Of a stretch of DNA of 64,000 bases, positions 26,545 through 38,190 are shown piece after piece. The stretch's first letter is position 1. Every line of letters starts with the position of its first letter. Origin of the DNA: Spirodela intermedia. Its lineage: Eukaryota; Streptophyta; Magnoliopsida; Alismatales; Araceae. Below the pieces are notes generated by a model. It was not told where the DNA came from. It made no database searches and worked only from the letters and a program-made list of their open reading frames with translations. The stretch covers positions 5,430,001 to 5,494,000 of the forward strand of contig LR746273.1 of the NCBI GenBank assembly GCA_902729315.2, read 5' to 3'. A program made the translations under genes and the position numbers.

Positions 26545-27190
26545 ACTCTCAATGATTTCCTTATTGAAATAGAGTTATAAACATCATGGATTCCATGTTA
26601 AACATGGAGGCTTACATTAATGCATATATTTGTAATGTAAAGCATAGCATCTTCCTCTTTATCTCCTCATTAGGGCTTCTCAAGATTAGGGTTGTCACCA
26701 TTGCCTTCAATGCATCTGGTGTCAGCTGATGTGTCTCTGGCTCTACGAAAGTTGCTCTCCACTTTTCTATTCCTGAACACTAGTTGTTGGTAGATTGCCC
26801 AAAACTTGAGCAATTACTTTTGCTGACCACATGTTGGGGAAATGGCTAGAATCTAAGCGCTAGTATAATAACAAAAGAACAATTAGAAAGCGCACAATCC
26901 ACAATGTATAAAGATCCAATGAGAAAAAAGGGAGAACATGTTATGCATTTTTAATGTGGAACAGAGAGGCTAATATACCTTTTCATGCCCACCAAAAGAG
27001 TAAGAGATATTGCATCATGAATGAGAAAACAAGATACAACCATAGAGGATAATGAAGATTTACAATCAAGCCATGGAGAGGGGGAGACATTGGATGTTCA
27101 ATGGCCACAACTAGAGAGAAAAAAGGTTTTTGTCTTTATATCTTGTTAAATCAATCATAAATAGACTTCTTTTAATTGGTTTATTAATTC
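26545..27190 (+). repeat. Dispersed module R3, copy 1
   Basis: Matches 62,030-62,640 on the same strand and 46,810-47,400 on the opposite strand. Shared marks: AGGGCTTCTCAAGATT, CCACATGTTGGG followed by AAATG, GAGAGGCTAATA and GAAAACAAGATACAAC. There is no long open frame. It may be a decayed non-autonomous element; no clear terminal repeats were found. Confidence 0.65.
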
Positions 27191-27724
27191 AACCAAACAT
27201 TGAGTTTTAGGCTCCACTAATATCAAGAAGGGGGATTAAATTGATTGATTTCTAATTTTCCTTAGGATAAGATTTTTTTGATAAATTAATCTTTTCTTTA
27301 ACTTCCTAATTCTTATAATATTTCTAAATCGATAATGTAAGATTGAGAGATTTTAGAGTTATTTCACATTTTAATGACAAACTATTAACTATTGAGCTCA
27401 ACTTCCTTAAAATTTTACTTTACATCCTCATCTAGATTTATCACATAAAAGGTAAATAATTAATTAGTAGGAAAACTCTCACATGTAGTAAATAAATATT
27501 TAATATTATATTTATTCTACTATAAATATTAAACATATCATTGTGAAGTATTTATAAAGAATCATGTTGACTTAGAGTGCATCTAATAGATGATGATTAA
27601 GAGAACATATTTAATGTCGTTTTCTCGTAAAGATGCTAGTTGAAGGTGTAAGACATTGCTTCTTTGATTTTGTTGAAGATGATTGTTGAATACTCAAATA
27701 ATTCTTTTCAACTAAATGATTTCA

Positions 27725-28308
27725 TGACATAGTGAAAATTTGAAGAATTGATGATTTGATCACGTTTTAGCTTTGCTTACAATGTATGGAAGCAAAATTA
27801 TGATCCACAAAGAATATGTTTAGCTGAAAACTCTTTAACCTAAATCAATATAATAAAGAAACTTTATCTCTTGCGTCCACAAAGGGGTTGGTCCTAAGTC
27901 CACAAGATCAAAAATGACTCCCCAAGTCCACAAGGATGTTGGAATCCACTAATAGAAAGGGATAACCTCCACAAAAGAAAGAAACTTGAGATTTTATTGA
28001 TGAAATACAGAATGCCTCTTGGGCTACAAGGGGTGACTTATTTATAGGCCAAAAGTTAGTTATAACTAATCATAGAAAATAAGAAAGTTGTTAAAATGAC
28101 CCTTAACAATTTTTTAAGGAAATAATAGAAATTAAAATTCTAAAAATAGAATGTGGGAAAGAAAAGAAAAGACAAGAATTGAGATTTTGAAACATTTAAC
28201 ATGTGTCCAAATCTCCTACTGGGCTATTTTGAACTGAAGACTGAATTGAGTCTTTATGCATCTTGGGCCTCTAGTCTATTTGAATTGTGTAGAAATTGGG
28301 TTTCATCA
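27725..28308 (-). repeat. Gypsy 3' LTR
   Basis: The left-hand LTR is the 3' LTR because the element reads on the minus strand. It differs from the right LTR by many substitutions and small indels, so the insertion is not recent. Confidence 0.7.
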
Positions 28309-28454
28309 ATTTTCCCTTCAAAATAACTCATACTCAAGTCATTTATTATTTTTAGATAATAATCATACAAATTCATAACATCGAATGTAGAAGATATTTC
28401 CATCGTATGTGGTAAGTCAAGGACATAAGCATTGTGATTAATTTTCTGCAGCAC
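28254..28454 (-). pseudogene. Gypsy integrase C-terminal remnant
   Basis: A 66-codon frame with [20 protein letters not shown] and [12 protein letters not shown], the typical C-terminal tail of Ty3/gypsy integrase. It runs into the adjoining LTR. Upstream pol domains are absent. Confidence 0.75.
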
Positions 28455-29483
28455 CTTGAATGGTTGATACTTTTTCTAATTGAGCTTACTATAATTTCAT
28501 GTTGGTAGCCTTTATTTCCTCAAATAAATTATAACTAGATCTCCAACTTCAAAAAAAAAATCTTCTTCATTTCTGATCAGTTTTTGTCTTAAAATTTACA
28601 TAATTAGCAAAAAGATGATTCTTGACATTTTCCTAGACTGCCTTAGTATGTTCAATCATGTTGTTTGTTGTAGTATTAGTTCCAAGTAATTTAGGCAAAT
28701 CTACTAAATCTAACAGAAATTTTAAAGGAATACAATAAACAACTTGTTCTACAATAATACTATACAAATCATGCTTTTGTAGATGTTCTTCCTTATTTAG
28801 TGTGTATATCAATTTCTTGACGTTAGAGAATAAGAATAATCTTCATGTTCATCATCAACAATATTTTCTTGAACTTCATCTCGATTTTGTACTTTAGTAT
28901 CTTCATCTTCATCAATTGTTTCAATATAATTCACTAAACCATATTATAGACAAATATTGAAATTGTGTCCCTTTTCACTAAATTTTTAGCATTTAGAAAT
29001 AGAGTTAGGCATGTAAGAATTTTTTTGTGCAGACCATTGCCCAGGTGAAATGGATGTATTTGATTTTGACCATATTGTAGTCATTTCTTCCTATAGTTGG
29101 AATAGATGAAATGGGTATTGCCCATGACTTGTCATGTTGAAAGTTTTATAATCTAACTTTTCCTTTCTCTGATTATGATTCAACATGTTCATAAGTCATA
29201 ACAACATCATTTAACTTAAAAAATGATTGTAACACAACTTTTGACTCAATATCTCATCTAAGCCCACTTTTCAGTCTATATATCATATAAGTTTCAGATT
29301 CAATAATATCAACTCTAGATGACAATTTAAAAAATTCTTTAGCATACTCTCCCATGATTATTTTTCTATTCCTAACTTTAATATTATTCATATAAAATCT
29401 GTTCATAATTAAGAGGAAGAAATTTATATTTTAGTAATTTATTAATTGAAGTTGATCTCATGTGGTTTTTCAATTTATTGATC

Positions 29484-29948
29484 AAAAAGTAAATCTAATT
29501 ATGATAATTGTAAATATTTTCAAATAAAAATTGCTTTACTCAATTTTAATGAACATTTAAAATTGAAGAATTTCTACATTAGATTTCAGAAGTTGAGTGG
29601 TTTTTCAAATATATGAAGATTTTTTATGAGAAATATTTGAAATTAATTACATGTAAACTGAAAAGAAGAGCCTCTACAAGGTGAGATCAACTTCAATTAA
29701 TCTAAGCCCACTTCAATTGATCTTTCACAGATTAATTGAAGTTGATCTCACCTTGTAGAGGCTCTTCTTTTCAGTTTACATGTAATTAATTTCAAATATT
29801 TCTCATAAAAAATCTTCATATATTTGAAAAACCACTCAATTTCTGAAATCTAATGTAGAAATTCTTCAATTTTAAATGTTCATTAAAATTGAGTAAAGCA
29901 ATTTTTATTTGAAAATATTTACAATTATCATAATTAGATTTACTTTTT
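29484..29948. repeat. Near-perfect 220-bp palindrome
   Basis: Arms 29,484-29,703 and 29,729-29,948 are reverse complements over 220 nt with a 25-nt loop. The only difference I found is one base (agaagttgag versus agaaattgag). The arms contain gag-region sequence of the gypsy element, so the element carries an inverted duplication of part of itself. A transcript would fold into a very long hairpin. Confidence 0.92.
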
Positions 29949-30037
29949 GAGTTTCTTGTGTCATTTAAATATTTTTTATAGGCAGGTTGACAAATCATTT
30001 GATTTTTGACCAATTTGGCCACAAGAATACACTTCAA
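29816..30037 (-). pseudogene. Gypsy gag remnant
   Basis: A 73-codon frame with LNFNEHLKLKNFYIRFQKL, similar in pattern to the start of the gypsy gag core (FNGHLxIEDFLxW). It lies just inside the 5' LTR and partly within the palindrome. Confidence 0.5.
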
Positions 30038-30241
30038 TTGTAGACATTATTGCCAAAATTTGTTTCAATGTGTCATTTAAATCTTCAGATTTTTATTCAA
30101 TATGATTATAGAAATCAACAAATTTTAATCTTGAAATAGGACATATGTTAGAACTTTTCCTTTTGTTGATTAATATGCCTTTACCTCACGACATCTTTTA
30201 AAAAAAATCTAGAATGCTAACCTTGTTTTGAGACCACTTGT

Positions 30242-30825
30242 TGTCACAAAAATTAGAACAACTAATAATTTGATCACATTTCAACTTGTAAATTATGGAA
30301 GCAAAATTACAACCTTGCATCTACAAGGAATGTGTTTGGATGAAAAGTCCTTGACTTGAATCCACATAACGAAGATATTTTGTCCCTTGAGTTCACAAGG
30401 GGTTGATCTTGAGTCCACATGATAAAAAATGATTCCTTGAGCTCATAGGGATGTTGAAATCGACCAACAAAGGGGGAGAACCTCCATAAAGGGAAGAAAC
30501 TTGAGATTAAACTGATGAAAAATGAGAATGCCTCTTGCGTACAAGGGGTGACCCATTATAAGCCAAAAGTTAGTTATAACTAACCTTAGAAAATAAGAAA
30601 GTAGCTAAAATGACCCTTAATAGTTTTTGGAGGGAATATTATAAATTTTAAATTCTAAAAAGAAATATGAGAAAGAAAGGAAAATGGTGAAATTGAGATT
30701 TTAGCCCATTTAACATGTGTCCAAATCTCTTACTGAGTTATTTGAAAATCAATTGAGCCGAATTAGGTCTTCATACATCCTAGGCCTCTAGTCCAGTTGA
30801 ATTGTGTAGAATCTGGGCTGCATCA
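30242..30825 (-). repeat. Gypsy 5' LTR
   Basis: Right-hand LTR, 5' in element orientation. Immediately inside it a degenerate primer-binding-like sequence containing TGGTCTCAAAAC (minus strand) corresponds to an eroded initiator-tRNA-Met site. Confidence 0.65.
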
Positions 30826-31094
30826 CTTCATGTAATTTGACTTGCCAAAAAACCTTTGAACTAAAGTTGAATGATCACCCCTCTCTAACCCTTCTATTAC
30901 TTGAGAGTTATGTTGAGATTTTTTTGTCATTTCACAATAGCTATATTTCTTTCCTCATTACTCTTGAATATCCACTTAGTTCCTGGCACATACACGTTTT
31001 CTATGTGTTAATCCTTACTTTTCTCAAAATGATCTAATTAGACCCCAAATAATATGCGTGGGAATTTAGGATGAACATCTTTGACTAACCACTA

Positions 31095-31408
31095 GTGCCC
31101 CATGGGTTGACCTTAGTGTACAAAAGATGTCTCCAGCTGATTAGTGTTCTCTCTCCTCTCTTCATTCTACATGGAACCAAGCTTGAATGCTGGCCGGTGC
31201 AGGCGGCGGAGAGGACGTCGTGGAAGAGGGGGACGCTCCCCCTTGAGCTGTTGATTCTACAACCGCACGCGGCCACGGGGAAGGCGGTGGCACCTGCTGG
31301 GGCTCGGCCGCGGGCCCGACGGCACCGCCAGGGTGGACGTGGAGAGGGCCGCCGTCATCCACTATGACGGCCACCCCCTTCTGCATCAGTGCAACATCCA
31401 CAAGTAGT
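31095..31408 (+). pseudogene. GAUT 3' exon relic, segment B
   Basis: Copy of the last two GAUT exons and the intron between them. The end of exon TTG-ACC...CTCCAGCTG at 31,104-31,141 is followed by attagt instead of the gttagt donor, so the splice site is destroyed. The last exon copy (from about 31,203) keeps RADVERAAVIHYDG-like coding but has lost the segment covering KPWLEVAVPRYRGYW and joins straight to the final HP-LL-QCNIH residues. It cannot encode a working enzyme. It marks the left edge of the PPO-B duplication unit. Confidence 0.85.
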
Positions 31409-32621
31409 CAATGCTGAGTGGTCAACCTTCGCGGAAGTAAACAACCCCCTTCCAATTATAGTAAAAGTGTCCAAGCAGGCCGATTTTTATTGAAGAATAA
31501 GAATATTGCGCGACGTTCCTCCCCGTGATATTGACACGTGGGAGGAGGGGATTGGCCCAACCAATGCGGTAACTAGTCGAGCTTGTCCACGTGGGTCTGT
31601 TGATTGCCCCCTCTCGAGCAAAGTCTCCACTTCAGCTTTAGTCCAAAATTCTAACCCTTAAATTTCAGCGCACAATAATTCCAAGAATAGTGCAAAGCGA
31701 GTAGAGCACGGCCGCGTAATTATTTCCAAATAGATGATGGTCAAATGCGTCAGGGTGGGTGATCGCATATTTATTCAGAGGTAAGATTATAAAAGAATGG
31801 AAATACTTTTACGTTAGTTTCGAGCATATACACCACCCCAATTTAATACGTATTAAAATTTCCTGAAATCATATCCATAGAGAGAAAAGGCCATAATACT
31901 ACCTTCTGTGGTATCGGCAGGATCCCACACCCCCTCGCCTTTCTAGGATCGATAGAGATTGAACTTGGGTTTAAGAACAGAGCAAATTGGATGGACGATA
32001 CGGAAGATTCTACATAAAATTATGCACTGGAGAAAGAGAGAATAATAACGAAAAGGAAGCCAATGAAACATAGAAAGAGAAATACAAGAGGACCTATCCT
32101 TGCTACGACCGATTCGAGGTGGTCAATCTCCTGCATTGTGGGATACGGCGCATACACCGATATACTTCTGCTCCCCATTGTCATGTGTCGGCCAACCTTT
32201 ATGATGGTGATGGCCCCGCGATGGTATTCCCACTTCTACCGCGTCCATTCATCTTCAGGATCTTCTGTAGCCTTCTGTTGGTTTCCGGAGATACGTGGGC
32301 GCCACCCCATCCATAAGGTTCGTTTCCGACGAGGGTGAGAGGGACCGGGGAGTATTTCATCCGAGACCACTTGTGGGTCCAACAGATTTTTTGTCCTAAT
32401 TAATCTTTTATGCAGGTGGGTTTGAAAAAGATGGGAATAAACGAGGAAATATCGGCCATCCATGCAGGCATGTATAATAACAGTAGATCTAAGATTTAAG
32501 TTAGATAATTCGGCAGTTGTCGAGCCCAGAAGCAAGCAGCATCGATCAACTCTATCATCACAGAAGAGGTTTTATTGATCGAAAGGAATATGCATACGAG
32601 AGGAGGCACCAGCAGATGGGC
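31409..32621. other. PPO-B downstream spacer, duplicated
   Basis: Holds the copy of the GAUT downstream DNA, then about 600 bp shared with 48,970-49,548 of unit C (for example GGAAATATCGGCCATCCATG and ATGTATAA...TAGATCTAAGATTTAAG). It contains the PPO-B 3' UTR region but no gene. Confidence 0.7.
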
Positions 32622-33251
32622 TCAGGATGAGAGCTCTAAGCGGATCCTCTCGATCTTGACCTTCCCCTTGCCCGTGCGGGGGATGAGGGTGACGAGGATC
32701 TCGTCGTCGTCGTCGAGCTTGAGGTCCTCCAGCAGGTCGGTGATCCCCAGCCGTAGGGTGGTCTTCACCGATTTCATCTTCTCGTTGTGGCCTTTCCCGT
32801 GCGGCACGTTGACGAAGCTGCCGGCGAACTCGCTGTCGTCGGGCTTGACTTCGCCGGCGTCGGTGTCGTCGACGTAGACGTCGAACTTCACGCAGTTTGT
32901 GGGGTCGAATTCGATCCCATTCACCACGAGGGTCTCCTCCTGCTTGTCCTTTTCGGCTTGGGGCCGGGAGACCTTGGGCCGCTTCAGCGTGATGCTCGCT
33001 AACGACGACAGCGTCAGGGGGAAAGTCGCTGCCCCCCCCCGCGGATTTGAGCAGCTTCGCCCTCCTCTTCTTCTTCGACGGGGGCGAGGAGGAGGTGGAA
33101 GACGATTTCCCCGCGGGGGTGGCGCGGGGAGTGGCGCGCTTACTGAGCCACGGGAGGTCCACATTCTGGTAGGTGAACTCCAGCATCTCGGGTTCGAGGC
33201 AGTCCCTCACCTTCACCCTCACCAGGCGGGCGTCCTCGTCGTAGAAGAGGA

Positions 33252-33592
33252 TGTCAGGAACTCGCCGGAGAGACGACGGCAGTTAAGACGTCGCCGGCGA
33301 GATCACCACCCGAGTCACAGGAAAAACACAGCAGGAGGAACAAGGAAAACTTTCTCTCTTTTGAAAAACTCTTACAGTCCTCTTTAAATAAGAAAACAAA
33401 GTGGGGAAAGAAATAACCGTAAGAAATAACTAGCTGACCAAGACTGGCCAGTAATGTGCGTTATGCAGGAAATTCTGTATTACCGCACAACGTGCTCTGA
33501 CATGTACACGTTAGAGCACTTCTCGCATAACCGCACTATGCCGTTATGCGAATAGGGCGGGGGGGCATGTGCAAGGCTCCCCGTTCACAACA
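33252..33592 (-). repeat. Copia-1 3' LTR, full length
   Basis: 341 bp, TG...CA. It lies on the left because the element reads on the minus strand. A short purine-rich stretch (GGAAGAGAT on the minus strand) just inside it is the likely polypurine tract. Confidence 0.85.
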
Positions 33593-36500
33593 ATCTCTTC
33601 CTGAGCCTTGCTGTGCTTACCACGAACATCAACGAGGCCAATCTTGGCGCGAAACTCATGGAATTTGACTTTTCCGAGTGGCTTCGTCAGAACGTCTCCT
33701 AACTGTTCTTCACTCCTGATAAACTCCACGTTGATTTGACCCTTTTCTGCGGATTCTCGGACAAGATGATACTTCACTTCAATGTGCTTGCTATGTCCAT
33801 GGAGAACCGGGTTCTTGATCAACGCTATGACAGACTTGTTGTCCACCCTTAGCATCGGCACGCTTGGTGCTAAGCCATACACTTCTACTAGCACCCAAGC
33901 GAGCCACACACCCTGGCAGGCAGCATTGGCAGCCGCAATGTACTCTGCCTCGCAGTTAGACTGAGCCACCACCTTCTGTTTCATCGATTGCCAAATAATT
34001 GGGCTGTTGGCTAAGAAGAAAATAACTTCAGTCATGCTCTTCCAAGCATCAACATCACCAGCAAAGTCACTATTGTTGAACCCTGTCAGTTGGACTTACT
34101 CCTCTTTCTTTCTTTCATACCTGAGACCCCAGCTCTTGGTTCCCGCCACATAGCGGAGAATTTGCTTCACAGCAGCCAAGTGATCCTTTCGTGGCTCCTC
34201 TAAAAAACGACTCACATAACCAACAGCAAATGCCAAGTCTGGACGAGTATTGACCACGTACCTGAGACTCCCCACGATGCTTTTGTATGCTGTTGCATCC
34301 ACCAGCGGCTCCGTGCTCCTCTTGCTCAGTTTTAGACGCATTGCCATTGGTACTTGACATAGATTGCATCCTGCCATGCCGCTCTTCTCTAGAATCTTGG
34401 TGGCATAGGCTCTTTGGCTGATCAAGGTGCCCTCCGCGCTCTGCCTGACTTCAATGTCGAGATAGTAGTGAAGCAGGCCGAGGTCACTCATCCTGAATGC
34501 GTGAGCCATCTCCTTTTTGAATTGCTTGATGTCGTCGCAGCTGGCGCTGATGATCACCAGGTCGTCAACGTACACCCCGACCACCAGCTATGCCTTCCCG
34601 TTCCGCCTGGTGTAGATGGCATGTTCCGAGGGACTCTTCCTTAATCTAAACGACAACAGCGTTTCATCCAGCTTCGCGTTCCAGGCCCTAGGCGCCTGAT
34701 GCAAGCCGTAGAGTGCCTTCTTCAGCTTGAACACCTTGTGCTCGTTGCCCGTGCTGATGAAACTGGCCGGCTGCTCCACGTACACCTCTTCCTTGAGATC
34801 ACCATTTAAGAACGCCGACTTGACATCCATGTGGTGCACCTCCCACCCCTCGTGCGCCGCAAGAGCGATGAGAAGGCGCACCGTGTCCAACCGCACCACA
34901 GGTGCGAACACCTTGTCGTAGTCGATCCCCTGGCGTTGCGCATAGCCCTTCATCACCAGGCGCGTCTTGTACTTCGCCACAGCTCCGTTTTCATCCCGCT
35001 TCACCTTGTACACCCACTTCAACCCGATCACCCGGCGACCATGTGGGAGGTCAACCAGGGACCAAGTGCGGTTCTCCTCGATCGACGCCATCTCCTCCTC
35101 CATAGCTTTCCTCCAGCTTGGGTGGCCCTCTACTTCAGCAAAAGAGACCGGCTCATCAGAACTTACAGCGTGCAGCTCCTCTGCAATTAACACCCACGAC
35201 ACGAGACCACGCAGCGAGGCCAGCCCAACGATGTTGTCGATCTTGCGGAACTGGAGTGGCGCATCGTCGTGATTAGCATCTAGGTGGTCGATGTGGACAC
35301 TGGGTGGAGTGGCGAACTCCACCTCCTTTCCTCCATCTTCAATCGGCACCGCTCCCACACTGGAGTGCACGGACGGTGGCGACATTGGCTCCGGTCCCGG
35401 CGCATCATCATCAAGTACCTCGATGGCGCCATCGAGCTCCGGAGGTACCTGGTTCCCGACGGCATACTCCAATGTGAACATGTCGTCGTGGCTGCCCGCA
35501 TCCCCTTGCTCCGCGCCGCTGCCCCAGTCCCACTGGGCATTTTCGTCGAACACCACGTCCCGTGTCACATGGACACGCCTCGTGGTGGGATCGTAGGCAC
35601 GGTAGGCCTTTGATCCGTAGTCGTAGCCGATGAAGATCATCTTGCGGCCGCGGTCCTCCAGCTTCTTGAGATGCGGTGTCGTGTTCAGGACGTAGGTGAT
35701 GCATCCGAACACCTTCAGATGGTGCACCGCCGGCTTCTTCCCGTGCCATAACTCGAAAGGCGTCATGCCGTCCACGCTCTTCGTCGGACACCGGTTCAGG
35801 ATGTATACAGCAGTTGCCACTGCCTCACCCCAAAACCAGCCCGGCAGCCCCTTTGCCTTGAGCATGCTCCTCGCGGTTGCTACCACCGTGCCGTTCCTGC
35901 GCTCGACGATGCCATTCTGCTGCGGGCTGTATGGCGCCGTGTGTTGACGATGAATACCTTCTCCCGCGCAGTACTCCGCGAACTCATGTGAGGTGAATTC
36001 GCCGCCCCGATCAGTACGGAGCGCTCCCAGCATCAGTCCTGACTCGCCCTCGCCTTCTGCCCGAGCCTTGATCTCCTTGATGGCCACCGCAGCACGGTCC
36101 TTTGAAGGCAGCATGGCCACCCACATGTACCGGCTTCGATCATCCACGAGCAGCAGGAAATACTTGCTGCCGTTTGGCGTTTCCGGCGCAATCGGACCAC
36201 AGAGGTCGCTGTGCACCAGCTCCAGAACACGCCGCGCCCGGTACTCTCCCTGCTCGGGGAACGGCGACCGCTTCTGCTTGCCAGCGAGACACGCCTCACA
36301 TAGCTGGTCCACCTGACCAACTGCCGGCAACCCGCGCACCAGCTCCTCCCGAGCCATCTTCCGCAGCGCGGTCATGTTGACATGTCCGAGGCGCGCGTGC
36401 CATTTCCAATCTTCTTCGACTCCCCGCGCCTCCAGGCACACCTGCCGAACCAGCTTGGCGTGGAGAATGTACAGCCGGTTCTCTCCGCGCATCACCTTCG

Positions 36501-37981
36501 CCAGGAGCCGTCCGCCTGGCTCATGGATCTTCATCGCCCCCTTCTCGATGTCGATATGGTACCCGGCCTCATCGAGTTGGCCGACGCTGACGATGTTCGT
36601 CGTGAGTCGGGGAATGTAATACACCCCCGCGAAGGACCGGTGCTCGCCGTTCTTGCACAGGAACACGATTGCCCCCCGGCCTTCGATCCGCGCCACCGAG
36701 TCGTCGCCGAACCGCACCGTCCCAAGTACCGCCGTGTCCAGCTCGGTGAAAGCCGTACGGGAACCCGACATGTGGTTCGTGGCGCCCGTGTCCACGACCC
36801 ACGCCTCTTCATCACGCAGCTCCTCCTCGTCAAGGTGGGCGATCACCTTCTCTTCCCGCAGATGGATCTGGGTCTGGGCGCCTGGCTTCTTCTCTTCTTT
36901 CGCGGCCCCTTCATTGACGGGGACCCCTTTTGCTCCCGGCGGCGGTGGGCTTGCACGCCGGAGCCGATCCTCTGCTTGCAGAGTCGCAGCAAAACGTGGT
37001 GGAGTGGAGGTTGGTGGCGGCGCCGTCGATATGGCCGTCGTTGACTTCACGAGAAGGAGCGAGGCCTCCTCCTCATTCTGGACGACGTGGGCCTGCTCTT
37101 TCTTGGGCTTGGAGCGGCACTCGCGGGCCCAGTGGCCCAGCTTCCCGCATCTCCTGCACTCATCACCGCTGGGCCGGCCTGAGTTGCCCGTCAGGCCGCC
37201 TGATGACGAGCCCTTGTCGCTGCCACGGCCGCGCCCGCGCCCGCGCCCGCGCCCATGTCTGCCACGGTGCGTCACGCTGCTGCTACCTCCACCACCAGTT
37301 TTCTCAGCATCACGCTTCCTCCGCCGTGCGTCCCACTCTTCCTCGGTCAGGTACAGCTTGCCGTCGTGGTGCATAGCCGACGGCGGTTCCTCGAAGGCAT
37401 CCTCCGCCGCCTTGAGCCGACCCGTCAAATCCGCGACGGTGAGCGTCGACACGTCGAGCAGCATCGTGATCGCGACCACGATCTGCCTGAAACGCTGGGG
37501 AACACTGCGGATTATCTTCTCCACTACCTGCGTCTCTTCGACCTTGTCGCCGAGGGTGGTGAGAGTCGACGCCATGCTGTTGAGACGCAGCGCGTAGTCC
37601 TCAACAGACTCTCCCTCCTTGAACGTCGCCGAGTCGAACTGCCGCCGCAAGTTCTGAGCCGACGTCTTCTTTACGCGGTCATCGCCGATCCGCATGGTGG
37701 CGATAGCCTCCCAGGCCTCCTTGGCCGTCTCCTTGTTCGCGATCACCGGCCACATTTCCGGCGGCACGGCGCTGCAGAGCGCATCGAGCGCCTGCATGTC
37801 TTCATGGGGTTCGACGCCCCCTTTCTCAATGGCGGTCCAGAGCAACCGGGCTCTGAGCTTGACCTTCATGAGCAGCGCCCAGTCGGAGTAGTTGGTCTGT
37901 CTTGGTGAGCATTGGGAACCCGGTCCCGGCGCTCACCTCACGAATCACCCTCTGGACCACGCCGTCCTTTCCTCCTGCCAT
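33544..37981 (-). pseudogene. Copia-1 gag-pol, frameshifted and with two stops
   Basis: Gag start ATG at 37,981. After about 28 codons a tandem GTCT duplication (37,895-37,902) breaks the frame; an open frame of 1,093 codons then runs 37,869-34,588. Seen in order: zinc knuckle CRRCGKLGHWARECR, protease VVDTGATNHMSG, integrase HARLGH and DDRSRYMW with YSPQQNGIVERRN, reverse transcriptase KWVYKVKRDENG and MDVKSAFLNGDL. A TAG at 34,588-34,590 stops just before YVDDLVII, and a TAA at 34,096-34,098 lies before RNase H (KHIEVKYHLVRE). Both stops are in the same frame as pol, so these are point mutations rather than shifts. Confidence 0.9.
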
Positions 37982-38051
37982 AGCGCGTCTCGATTGCGCG
38001 TTCTCGATTCCAACGGCTGTACCTTGCCGCGATCGAGTCCCGGCCCGCAAC

Positions 38052-38071
38052 CTGGGAGCTCTGATACCAAT
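38052..38071 (-). other. Copia-1 primer binding site
   Basis: Immediately inside the right LTR the minus strand reads TTGGTATCAGAGCTCCCAG, the usual match to the 3' end of initiator tRNA-Met. It confirms element orientation. Confidence 0.85.
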
Positions 38072-38190
38072 TGTCAGGAACTCGCCGGAGGAACAAGGAA
38101 AACTTTCTCTCTTTTGAAAAACTCTTACATAACCGCACTATGCCGTTATGCGAACAGCGCGGGGCACGTGCAAGGCTCCCGTTCACAACA
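38072..38190 (-). repeat. Copia-1 5' LTR with two internal deletions
   Basis: Only 119 bp. Aligned with the 341-bp left LTR, one deletion of about 60 bp follows GCCGGAG (flanked by GGAG in the full copy) and one of about 165 bp follows CTCTTACA (junction at CA/TAACCG). The remaining blocks are nearly identical to the other LTR. Confidence 0.85.

Larger units (their letters stand above)
27725..30825 (-). mobile_element. Internally deleted Ty3/gypsy LTR retrotransposon
   Basis: About 3.1 kb, read on the minus strand. LTRs at 27,725-28,308 and 30,242-30,825 end in TG...CA form and share long stretches such as GCCAAAAGTTAGTTATAAC and CATTTAACATGTGTCCAAATC. Possible 5-bp target duplication: TTTCA at 27,720 and CTTCA at 30,826, with one mismatch. 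Internal DNA is only about 1.9 kb: an integrase C-terminal remnant near the left LTR and gag remnants near the right LTR, with the rest of pol missing. The position of the integrase piece next to the 3' LTR fits the gypsy gene order. Confidence 0.8.
33252..38190 (-). mobile_element. Ty1/copia retrotransposon inserted in PPO-B
   Basis: 4,939 bp, minus strand. The ends are TGTCAGGAACTC...GTTCACAACA. The flanks give a 5-bp target duplication GAGGA (33,247-33,251 and 38,191-38,195); the intact PPO-C has a single GAGGA at the matching place. Gene order gag, protease, integrase, reverse transcriptase, RNase H identifies the copia superfamily. The element is dead: a 4-bp tandem duplication in gag, two in-frame stops in pol, and a shortened 5' LTR. 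Confidence 0.95.

Noticed and set aside
36653-37908. Long plus-strand open frames of 217-314 codons
   Set aside because: They are shadows of the GC-rich copia-1 gag-pol frame on the minus strand, with low-complexity translation.
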